Below, piece after piece: positions 56,843-64,000 of a stretch of DNA of 64,000 nucleotides. The notes under the pieces are model-generated. The model worked only from the letters and a program-made list of their open reading frames with translations, was not told where the DNA came from and ran no database searches. The first letter of the stretch is position 1; each line of letters starts with the position of its first letter. A program made the position numbers and the translations under genes. Source of the stretch: an uncultured Flavobacteriales bacterium (GTDB taxonomy: Bacteria; Bacteroidota; Bacteroidia; Flavobacteriales_D; Parvicellaceae); assembly GCA_943787535.1 (NCBI GenBank), contig CALSMU010000001.1, positions 236,761-300,760 on the forward strand, read 5' to 3'.

Positions 56843-57670
56843 ATGAGATTAGGGCAACTAGCAAGAGAATTAAAGATTAAACCATCAGAGATAGTAAGGT
56901 TTCTGAAGGACGAAGCTAAGGTTGAAATTGAAAATGGCCCAAACACAAAGCTGGAAGATGCACACGTATCTTTGGTTACTGATAAATTTGTAACTGTTGA
57001 AATGGAAGATGTTAAGGTCGAAACAGAGGTGAAAGAGGAAAATATTGTCGAAAAAAAAATTGAAAAACCAACTTCTAAGAAGCCGGCTGCAAAAGAAACA
57101 AGGATTTCTGACGAGGATGAAGTTTTCCCTGATCCAAAGACCATTACAGTAGATCCTAATGCGGAATTAATTAAAGCTAGAAAGCCTACCTTTCAAGAGT
57201 TTAAGGTTGTAGATAAAATAGATTTACCTGAAACGAATGCAAAAACCGTAATAGAGGTAGATGGAGTAATGTTAAGCCCAGAAGAGGTTGAGCAAAGACA
57301 AGCGAAGGAAAAAGAAGAGAGAGAGGCAGCAATTGAAGCTGAAAGAAAAAGAAAAGCAGAAATTAAAGCTCAAAAGGACAAGGAGAGAGCTCTGGCTGAA
57401 GAAAAGAGATTAGAAAAGCTTTCGATTGAAAAGGAAAGAAAAAGAAAAAGGGAAGAAGAAGCTGAAAAGAAAAGAAAAGAAGCAAAAGCCAAAAAAATAA
57501 AAGAAGAACGTACTGCATTTTACAAAACACACCATGCATCTAAAGTTCAGAAAACTGTTAAAAAGGCAAAAAATAAAGTTGTTAAGGAAGAAGTTGATAC
57601 TGTCGAAAAAGAAACTTCAGAAGAACCCAAGACAGGCCTTGCTAAACTATGGAAATGGTTCAACACCTAA
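56843..57670 (+). CDS. IF2-N domain protein with long charged coiled coil
   Basis: The first 50 residues, MRLGQLARELKIKPSEIVRF through LEDAHVSLV, resemble the small IF2_N domain at the start of translation initiation factor IF-2. There is no GTPase domain. Residues about 145-225 are a Lys/Glu/Arg-rich coiled coil with alternating charges. The C-terminus ends in GLAKLWKWFNT, a conserved-looking aromatic tip. It could bind RNA or the ribosome; this is inference. A -7-like TATATTCG lies at 56805-56812. Its stop overlaps the thiL stop by four bases (CTAA). Confidence 0.72.
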   Translation: MRLGQLARELKIKPSEIVRFLKDEAKVEIENGPNTKLEDAHVSLVTDKFVTVEMEDVKVETEVKEENIVEKKIEKPTSKKPAAKETRISDEDEVFPDPKTITVDPNAELIKARKPTFQEFKVVDKIDLPETNAKTVIEVDGVMLSPEEVEQRQAKEKEEREAAIEAERKRKAEIKAQKDKERALAEEKRLEKLSIEKERKRKREEEAEKKRKEAKAKKIKEERTAFYKTHHASKVQKTVKKAKNKVVKEEVDTVEKETSEEPKTGLAKLWKWFNT

Positions 57671-58722
57671 CTTTCGTTATTCGTTTTACCAAAACTATCC
57701 CACCCTTGGGCGGTTAAAGGCATTACAGACCCACCTGTAGAGATAAAATTCGTTCCACTTTCTATATTAGTCATGTGTCCAATAACGGTCAAATGAGGAT
57801 TGCCCTTTATCTTATCGTAATCAGCTTGCGGCACAGTAAATAGTAATTCATAGTCTTCACCTCCATTTAGCGCACATACTGTTGGGTCGAGATTAAAATC
57901 TCTAGCTGTTTGATAGGTTTGCGGGTCAATGGGGAGTTTCTCTTCATACAAGTTGCATCCCGTTTCTGAAGCTTTACATAAATGTTTCACTTCAGAAGCT
58001 ATTCCATCGGAAACATCAATCATACTCGATGGAATTAATTCCATTTTAATTAATAGCTCAATAATATCTTTTCTTGCCTCGGGCTTTAGTTGACGACTCA
58101 GTATATAGTCGTTACCATCTAAATCGGGTTGTACAGTAGGAGAAGATTTCCACACTTCTTTTTCTCTTTGAAGAAGCATTAGTCCAATATATGCTCCTCC
58201 TAAATCCCCTGAAACTACAATTAAATCACCATCTTTTGCTCCAGACCTATAAACTGCTTTGTTTTTTTCGATTTCTCCAATTGCAGTAACACTAATCACA
58301 AGTCCGGATAAGCTCGAAGTTGTGTCACCTCCAACTAAATCTACACCGTAGTAGTTACATGCCAATTCCATTCCTTCGTAAATTTCTTCGATTGCCTCTA
58401 CAGAATATTTACTGGATATGGCTATCGATACCGTTACTTGACGAGGTTGGGCATTCATTGCATATATATCACTTAAGTTAACTACGATTGATTTATATCC
58501 CAAGTGCTTAAGCGGTGTGAAAATCATATCGAAGTGAATTCCCTCAACTAACATGTCTGTGGTTACAGCGATGTCTCTATCACCATAGTTTAAGATCGCA
58601 GCATCATCACCAATTCCTTTTTTGGTAGATGAATTGTTGATTTGAATTTTATCAGTAAGATGACTAATTAATCCAAACTCTCCCAAATCATTAAGCTCTG
58701 TTCTTTTTTCGTTTTCCTGCAT
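57667..58722 (-). CDS. thiL: Thiamine-monophosphate kinase
   Basis: Makes thiamine diphosphate from the monophosphate. ATG 58722 gives 351 residues starting MQENEKRTELNDLGEFGLI, as in flavobacterial ThiL; an in-frame ATG at 58743 lies upstream of the promoter -7 element and is less likely. The PurM-like fold has GIGDDAAIL and a second metal-binding run AVTTDMLVEGIHF. DLVGGDTTSS and the C-terminal GGEDYELLF are intact. The promoter at 58727-58759 ends five bases before the ATG. Confidence 0.93.
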   Translation of the reverse strand: MQENEKRTELNDLGEFGLISHLTDKIQINNSSTKKGIGDDAAILNYGDRDIAVTTDMLVEGIHFDMIFTPLKHLGYKSIVVNLSDIYAMNAQPRQVTVSIAISSKYSVEAIEEIYEGMELACNYYGVDLVGGDTTSSLSGLVISVTAIGEIEKNKAVYRSGAKDGDLIVVSGDLGGAYIGLMLLQREKEVWKSSPTVQPDLDGNDYILSRQLKPEARKDIIELLIKMELIPSSMIDVSDGIASEVKHLCKASETGCNLYEEKLPIDPQTYQTARDFNLDPTVCALNGGEDYELLFTVPQADYDKIKGNPHLTVIGHMTNIESGTNFISTGGSVMPLTAQGWDSFGKTNNES

Positions 58723-58726
58723 GCTA

Positions 58727-58759
58727 CAAAAGTAGAAAAACATATTTTAAGAATTCAAA
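58727..58759 (-). promoter_or_regulatory. Promoter of thiL, predicted leaderless
   Basis: On the minus strand TTTG (58759-58756) is followed after 21 bases by TACTTTTG (58734-58727), both exact consensus matches. The -7 element ends four bases before the ATG at 58722-58720, so the mRNA should begin at or within a few bases of the start codon. Confidence 0.68.
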
Positions 58760-58914
58760 ATATATGATTTTAATAAAATTTACTGAAAATATAAATAACC
58801 AAATTGAGTTGTTAACTATTTTTTTTACATTAAACTAATACCTAATTGATTTAGAATGAATAAAAAGGTAAGTCTGCTGTTTTTTTTGAGTTTATTCTGC
58901 TTGATTCATGTGTT

Positions 58915-59235
58915 GTGTTATATAAGACGGAAGATATACGCAATACTATTAATTCGAATGTAGATCAAACCAATCAGAACTATTCAAAAGTAAAAGCTGA
59001 TTATGAACAAAAGAATAAAATTTTTGAAACTTTAAAAAGTAGTATTATTAGCGTGACAGACCCTTCTTTCATGGTTATTTCCGGCGAAAAGTTAGCATTT
59101 GATAGTGCTTATCATAATCTTACAAAAACCAAAGAGGATATTAATAGGTGTCAACAACAATTTGAGAAACTCGTTATAGGTAAAAGTATAATCAAATCAA
59201 ATGAACCAGAATGGGATAAATTAAAAGTGATATGA
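58915..59235 (+). CDS. Hypothetical coiled-coil protein, possibly a frameshifted exported protein
   Basis: From GTG 58915 the frame gives 106 residues, helical and charged (KVKADYEQKNKIFETLKSSI, KTKEDINRCQQQFEKLV). Just upstream in another frame, ATG 58856 opens with MNKKVSLLFFLSLFCLIHVLC, a clear signal peptide. It stops after about 35 residues. Joining the two needs one frameshift near 58915, and an eight-base T run lies between. So this may be an exported protein broken by a frameshift or sequencing error, or a small cytosolic protein. I recognise no family. Confidence 0.5.
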   Translation: MLYKTEDIRNTINSNVDQTNQNYSKVKADYEQKNKIFETLKSSIISVTDPSFMVISGEKLAFDSAYHNLTKTKEDINRCQQQFEKLVIGKSIIKSNEPEWDKLKVI

Positions 59236-59420
59236 AGTTATCTACAGGTCAACTAAATGGTTTAGGAAAAGTATATTGTTTGTTGTAAAAAAACTCATAC
59301 AGTATATTTATGAAAAATATGATGACTTTAGAAAGGTATCTTAGAAACAATTTGGCCCGGATGAAAATCGACTTAATGCAATTTTGAGTAATTACTTTTC
59401 TTGCCGTTCATCAATTTGGT

Positions 59421-59452
59421 TTTGATTTTTTACCGATTTATTTGTACATTTT
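59421..59452 (+). promoter_or_regulatory. Promoter of the subtilase gene
   Basis: TTTG at 59421-59424 is followed after 20 bases by TACATTTT (59445-59452), one mismatch from TAnnTTTG. The GTG start is 26 bases downstream. Confidence 0.52.
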
Positions 59453-59477
59453 ACCTTTAAACTTTAAACCAATTATT

Positions 59478-62400
59478 GTGAGATATTTAATTATAATCCT
59501 ATTTACCTGTTTTTCAGCTCTTAATGTTTATTCCCAAAAAATAGATCGCTGGTATCAAGATGGAAAAGTTATTTTTCAACTTAAACAGAGCGTAAAAAAA
59601 CCGATATCTGAATCTGGAACTATACAAGTTAGTGCCTTTCCATTTTTGAAAGATATTGAAGCAAGTTTCGGAGTTCAAAAAATTGTTCAATTACATCCAG
59701 ACATTGATGATAGGTTATTAAATAGAACTTATCAGGTGGAGTTTAGCAAGATTAATAAAGTAGAGGATTTTATTAATTACCTGAACAAGATAGATGAGCT
59801 TGAGTACGCAGAGAAAAAAGAGTTGCATGAGAGCTTTCTAACACCTAATGATCAGTACTATTCCAATGCTTTTAATTCAGGACAGTGGGCATTATTTCAA
59901 ATTGATGCTCCTTCAGCATGGGATATATCAACAGGTTCATCCGACATAGTAGTTGCGGTAACAGATAATGCAATTAATATTAGCCATCCTGATTTAGTGA
60001 ATAAAATGGTGGCTGGTTGGGATGCTGTGGACAATGATAATGATCCTTCACCTTGCGGCGGTAACGATGGTTTTCATGGGTCTCATGTTTCGGGAATTGT
60101 GGGTGCAGAAACGAACAACAATATAGGTGTTGCCTCAATTGGATATAATGTAAGTATTATGCCAGTAAAAATAGGAGATTGTAATACAGGCTCGTTAACA
60201 AGTGGCTACGATGGTATTATATGGGCTGCAGATAATGGTGCGGATGTAATTAATATGTCTTGGGGAGGAGGAGGCTCATCAAACTACGGACAGAACGTTT
60301 GTAGTTATGCATGGAATCTTGGCTCGATTCTTATAGCTGCTGCTGGGAATGATGGAACTAATCAACAATTCTATCCGGCAGCATATGACGATGTTGTCGC
60401 AGTTGCCTCTACAACAAGTGGAGATGCAAAATCAAGTTTTTCACAATACGGAACATGGGTAAGTATATCAGCTCCTGGTTCGAGTATTTTGAGTACGAAT
60501 GAAGGAACCTCTTATCAAGTTACTCAAGGAACTTCAATGGCTTCACCAATGGTGGCAGGTTTAGTAGGGCTTATGATTTCTCACGCCCCTTCTGCAACAC
60601 CTCAGCAAGTTGTTAATTGTTTGCTTAGTTCATGTGATAATATTGACGGTGCTAATTCAAATTATATAGGCCAACTCGGCGCAGGAAGAATAAACGCATA
60701 TCAAGCATTGCTATGTATGAATCAATATACTTACGACCTAGATGTGGGCGTTTCGTCTATCCTGAGTCCAATTGGTTCTATTTGTTCCGCAGGTGTTGAC
60801 CCAGAAATAGTTCTAACGAATTATGGAGGAAACACTGTAACTTCGATTGATATAGAATATCAAATAGACGCAGGTCCTGTTTCTACTTTCAATTGGACTG
60901 GTAATCTTACCCAAGGGCAATCTGTTACTGTCACGCTCCCAAGTCAAACGCCTGCTGCGGGAACTCATGTGTTTACAGCTACTGCTTTAAATCCCAATGG
61001 AACAGTAGATCAAAATGGTGCTAACAATTCCGAGACATCTAACTTCACGATTGTTGCTAATGGTCAAATTGCAGCCCTTACTATTCTTACAGATTGCTAC
61101 GGTTCCGAAACCTCATGGCAAATTGATGAAGACGGCACTGGTGTTACGGTGGCTTCAGGAGGCCCATATGAAGATGTCACCGGTGGAGTAACAAATGTTG
61201 AAGACGTTTGTTTGGCACCAGGATGCTATATTTTTACCATAAATGATACTTATGGAGATGGTCTTTATGGTTCACAATGGACATGCACTGTTGATGGAGA
61301 TTATTTCATGGAGGACCAAACAGGAGCTAATCTCTTTCAAATGACGGCGCAGAACGGGGATTTTGGTAGTCAAACAACCCATAATTTTTGTATTACATCT
61401 AACCTTTCTCTCGATGCAGGTTTGAGCGGTATTTCTTATCCCAATGGAACCATTTGTAGCTCATCAATAGATCCGGTAGTTCAGCTCAATAATTATGGTA
61501 CATCAACACTAACATCGGTTGATATAGTTTATGGTTACGGTGGTCCGAATCAGACATATACATGGACAGGTAGTTTGGCTCAGGGAGCAAGTGTAACGGT
61601 CAATTTGCCAACTATGACTGTGGCTAGCGGTTCCTACACGTTTACTGCTTATACGGATCTTCCGAATGGATCTGCAGATTTGAATCTGGCAAATGATCAA
61701 AGCGGTGTAGGGTTTACTATTTTTACAGGTTCTGAATCATTACCTTTTAATGAAGATTTTGAGTCCAACACTTTCACCACCAATTTGTGGACGATTACAA
61801 ACCTTGATAATGGAATTACCTGGGAAATTGTAACTGTGGCTGGAAGTTCTCCTGGAGATAAGGCTGCAAAAATGGATCTTTATAACTACGGGAATGGATT
61901 TGAAAGAGATGGTATGCAAACTCCTCCGTTAGACTTTTCTAATCATACAAATGTGAGTATGACGTTTGATCATGCTTTTAGAAGATACAATGCTAGCTCA
62001 GCAGATTCTTTGGTCCTTTTGGTGTCAACAGATTGCGGTAATTCCTTTCAACGAATTGCGGGTTATGCAGAAGATGGTACCGGATCATTGGCAACAGCAT
62101 ACACAAATACTGTTGAATTTATTCCTGCTGCTGGAGATTGGTGCACGGGCACTGTCGGGGCAGATTGTTTTACAATTGATTTATCTGCTTTTGATGGGGA
62201 GTCCTCTGTGGTTGTTCGTTTCGAAAGTTTCAATAATGGCATTGCAGGAAATAATTTATTTATAGATAACATAAATATAGATGGAACAGAGATGAATAAC
62301 CCACCTGTAGCTAATTATTCAACAAGTGCTAATTTGTGCTTAGGCGAAGACATTAACTTTACAGATAATTCAACTGGTAGCCCAACTTCTTGGTCATGGG

Positions 62401-64000
62401 ATTTTGGAGATTTGGTTGGAACAAGTAGTCAAGAGAACCCAACTTATAATTATTCTACAAGTGGAACTTATACAGTAACTTTAACCACATCAAATGCATT
62501 TGGTACTGATACACATGCGCAAACAATTACGGTAAATTCATTGCCGAGTGTTGATGCAAGTGCGAGTTCAATAAATATTTGTCTTGGAGATACTCTAGAA
62601 TTATCTGCCACTGGTGCAGATTCATTCACCTGGGATAATGGATTGGGAAGTGGCACGACCATTACAGTTGTTCCTTCTTCATCAATGGTCTATGAGGTAA
62701 CAGGTACAGATGGAAATGGATGTGTAAATTCCGATCAAGTCACTGTTACGGTTAATCTCAATCCTACTATCAGTGTGTCATCAACTCAGAACCCTTCATC
62801 TTGTAATGCGTCAGATGGTTTTATTACTATCGGATCCGGAGGTACAGGAAACCTTGAATGGACAGGTCCTATTTCTGGAAGCGTGAATAATGTAACCTTG
62901 CCCTTTATTACTAGCGGTCTTGGTTCTGGTTCATATACCTTCTCTTTTACGGATGCTAATGGCTGCGCAGCTCAAAATATTTCAGGTACCATTGTTGATC
63001 CTAATTCTCCGAATGAGCCGCTGATTAGTCAGGGAGATACGATTAGTTTCTGTCAGGGGCAGTCAGTTGATCTTACCTCTTCATATGTGTCAGGAAATAC
63101 CTGGTCGACTAATGAATTAACGCAAACTATTTCTGTAAGCACTGTAGGCAGTTACTCAGTTTATTATACAGATCCATCAGGATGTGTTTCAGCTGAAGCT
63201 TTTATTGAGGTAGTTGAAAGCGCTCCATCTAACATCAATACTAATGGAAATGTTTCTATTTGTTTAGGCGAAGATGCTACATTGAATGCTTCAGGAGCTT
63301 CTAATTATGTTTGGGACAACGGTGCAGGCAGCGGTGCAAGTGTAACAGTTTCCCCATCGGCTAATACTACTTATGTGGTAACAGGCATTGATGCAAATGG
63401 CTGTCAGGCTCAAGGAGAAGTTAGCTTAGTTGTTAATTCGCTTCCTGTTGTTACAACAGCTACTGACTTTTCTATTTGTTCTGGATCTGCTGCTGGTTTA
63501 TCAGCAATAGGAGCCTCTTCTTATTCCTGGGATAACAATGGAGGAAATGGATCGAATATCTCTGTTTCTCCAAACATGACCACAACCTATACGGTGACAG
63601 GAACTGATGTCAATGGTTGTACAAATACCGATGAAATTATAGTAACCGTAATTCCTCTTCCAACTGTTTCAATTACACCATCTACTTTGGATACCATATG
63701 TTTTTCTGGTGCAGAACCAATTTCCTTGACGGGTAACCCATCGGGAGGTGCTTTCTATGGTCCTGGTGTTTCAGGTAATGTTTTTGACCCTGGTTCTTTG
63801 GGAACTACGGGCGCATTCACTATTGACTATGTATACTCAGATTCAAATGGGTGTGTAGGAGTGAGTTCTTTAGAGGCAGTGATAGTAAGTTGTTTGTCAC
63901 TTTCTGAGACTATTGCTGATGATTTGATTCTTTCCCCAAATCCTAATAATGGTATTTTTAGTGTTTCAGGCTTAACTGAAAATAGTGATTTCAGCATTTT
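59478..64000 (+). CDS. Secreted S8 subtilisin-like protease with T9SS modules (partial)
   Basis: From GTG 59478 the frame stays open to the window end (about 1507 residues). A signal peptide (about 1-19, YSQ) precedes a propeptide-like region and the peptidase domain (about 125-415) with triad D163, H203 (GSHVSG) and S353 (GTSMASP). N291 is the likely oxyanion residue. Two related beta domains start near residues 421 and 646, then a jelly-roll-like region, and a PKD domain (WSWDFGD, near 941). Ig-like repeats with CLGD turns follow (about 1018-1470). A T9SS type A sorting domain begins near 1476 (LSPNPNNGIFSVSG), cut off by the edge. Confidence 0.93.
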   Translation, partial: MRYLIIILFTCFSALNVYSQKIDRWYQDGKVIFQLKQSVKKPISESGTIQVSAFPFLKDIEASFGVQKIVQLHPDIDDRLLNRTYQVEFSKINKVEDFINYLNKIDELEYAEKKELHESFLTPNDQYYSNAFNSGQWALFQIDAPSAWDISTGSSDIVVAVTDNAINISHPDLVNKMVAGWDAVDNDNDPSPCGGNDGFHGSHVSGIVGAETNNNIGVASIGYNVSIMPVKIGDCNTGSLTSGYDGIIWAADNGADVINMSWGGGGSSNYGQNVCSYAWNLGSILIAAAGNDGTNQQFYPAAYDDVVAVASTTSGDAKSSFSQYGTWVSISAPGSSILSTNEGTSYQVTQGTSMASPMVAGLVGLMISHAPSATPQQVVNCLLSSCDNIDGANSNYIGQLGAGRINAYQALLCMNQYTYDLDVGVSSILSPIGSICSAGVDPEIVLTNYGGNTVTSIDIEYQIDAGPVSTFNWTGNLTQGQSVTVTLPSQTPAAGTHVFTATALNPNGTVDQNGANNSETSNFTIVANGQIAALTILTDCYGSETSWQIDEDGTGVTVASGGPYEDVTGGVTNVEDVCLAPGCYIFTINDTYGDGLYGSQWTCTVDGDYFMEDQTGANLFQMTAQNGDFGSQTTHNFCITSNLSLDAGLSGISYPNGTICSSSIDPVVQLNNYGTSTLTSVDIVYGYGGPNQTYTWTGSLAQGASVTVNLPTMTVASGSYTFTAYTDLPNGSADLNLANDQSGVGFTIFTGSESLPFNEDFESNTFTTNLWTITNLDNGITWEIVTVAGSSPGDKAAKMDLYNYGNGFERDGMQTPPLDFSNHTNVSMTFDHAFRRYNASSADSLVLLVSTDCGNSFQRIAGYAEDGTGSLATAYTNTVEFIPAAGDWCTGTVGADCFTIDLSAFDGESSVVVRFESFNNGIAGNNLFIDNINIDGTEMNNPPVANYSTSANLCLGEDINFTDNSTGSPTSWSWDFGDLVGTSSQENPTYNYSTSGTYTVTLTTSNAFGTDTHAQTITVNSLPSVDASASSINICLGDTLELSATGADSFTWDNGLGSGTTITVVPSSSMVYEVTGTDGNGCVNSDQVTVTVNLNPTISVSSTQNPSSCNASDGFITIGSGGTGNLEWTGPISGSVNNVTLPFITSGLGSGSYTFSFTDANGCAAQNISGTIVDPNSPNEPLISQGDTISFCQGQSVDLTSSYVSGNTWSTNELTQTISVSTVGSYSVYYTDPSGCVSAEAFIEVVESAPSNINTNGNVSICLGEDATLNASGASNYVWDNGAGSGASVTVSPSANTTYVVTGIDANGCQAQGEVSLVVNSLPVVTTATDFSICSGSAAGLSAIGASSYSWDNNGGNGSNISVSPNMTTTYTVTGTDVNGCTNTDEIIVTVIPLPTVSITPSTLDTICFSGAEPISLTGNPSGGAFYGPGVSGNVFDPGSLGTTGAFTIDYVYSDSNGCVGVSSLEAVIVSCLSLSETIADDLILSPNPNNGIFSVSGLTENSDFSI

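Noticed and set aside
57290..57510. Purine-rich, repeat-like DNA
   Set aside because: It is explained by the Lys/Glu/Arg-rich coiled coil of the 56843 gene and is not a separate DNA repeat.
59310..59387. 25-residue frame between the coiled-coil gene and the subtilase
   Set aside because: Too short, with no conserved feature and no coupling to neighbours.
61509..62662. Several short minus-strand frames opposite the subtilase
   Set aside because: They are antisense shadows of an intact plus-strand frame that translates to known domains without interruption.
1..64000. tRNA, rRNA, CRISPR arrays, insertion sequences, prophage
   Set aside because: No cloverleaf-like or rRNA-like sequence was seen in intergenic spaces by eye, and no transposase, integrase or direct-repeat array was found.

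Overview
This AT-rich window reads as chromosomal DNA of a Bacteroidetes bacterium, most likely a marine-type member of the Flavobacteriales; the exact family cannot be fixed from the sequence alone. The main signs are gliding genes gldE and gldD, type IX secretion (T9SS) sorting domains of both type A and type B, a murF-alr fusion, a DnaG without zinc-ligand cysteines, a succinate dehydrogenase of the Bacteroidetes type, gene starts without Shine-Dalgarno sequences, and promoters of the form TTTG-N19-21-TAnnTTTG. There are no rRNA or tRNA genes, no CRISPR array, no insertion sequence and no prophage. Nearly all of the window is dense core genome.

Layout. 1-2591 (minus): sdhC and a cut sdhA. 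2892-8177 (plus): an M24 aminopeptidase, then a tightly overlapping set of a small sulfotransferase-like protein, an overlooked 56-residue protein and a phosphodiesterase-TPR protein, then a T9SS cargo protein. 8286-9830: pccB. 9901-13882: a lipoprotein, a two-component pair and a TonB. 13919-19269: an atypical SDR, 3-hydroxyanthranilate dioxygenase and a giant type B T9SS protein. 19470-21371: long-form purF. 21434-22736 (minus): Fe-S assembly helpers sufE, a DUF59 protein and a DUF2480 protein. 22849-28688 (minus): ACC deaminase-like enzyme, DUF4286, a TPR protein, a lipoprotein, serS, rpmA and rplU.

28830-35021: an LpxD-like acyltransferase coupled to a SpoIIE-type phosphatase, facing a polysaccharide block (ligase/polymerase, Wzz, Wzx flippase). 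35284-38686: rhodanese, then tdk and murF-alr. 38806-42580: a hypothetical protein, an M28 peptidase and a TPR-PD40 envelope protein. 42582-44690 (minus): HU, a 30-residue COX24/mS38-like protein and rng. 44818-48740 (plus): mutY, ssb, gldE, gldD and an acyl-CoA thioesterase. 49071-50249: glutaryl-CoA dehydrogenase. 50498-55276: dnaG and mscS facing recJ. 55383-58722: three uncharacterised proteins, an IF2-N-like coiled-coil protein and thiL. 58915-64000: a small, possibly frameshifted protein and a subtilase with T9SS modules that runs off the right edge.

How it works together. Much of the window serves the envelope and surface: T9SS cargo, GldD/E, LpxD, O-antigen export, MurF-Alr and TonB. 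The rest is housekeeping for replication, repair and translation (DnaG, RecJ, MutY, SSB, HU, SerS, L21, L27) and for carbon and cofactor metabolism. The best candidate for an undescribed system is the overlapping sulfotransferase / 56-residue / phosphodiesterase-TPR set at 4190-7281. The two tiny genes at 4743-4913 and 44275-44367 are easily missed.
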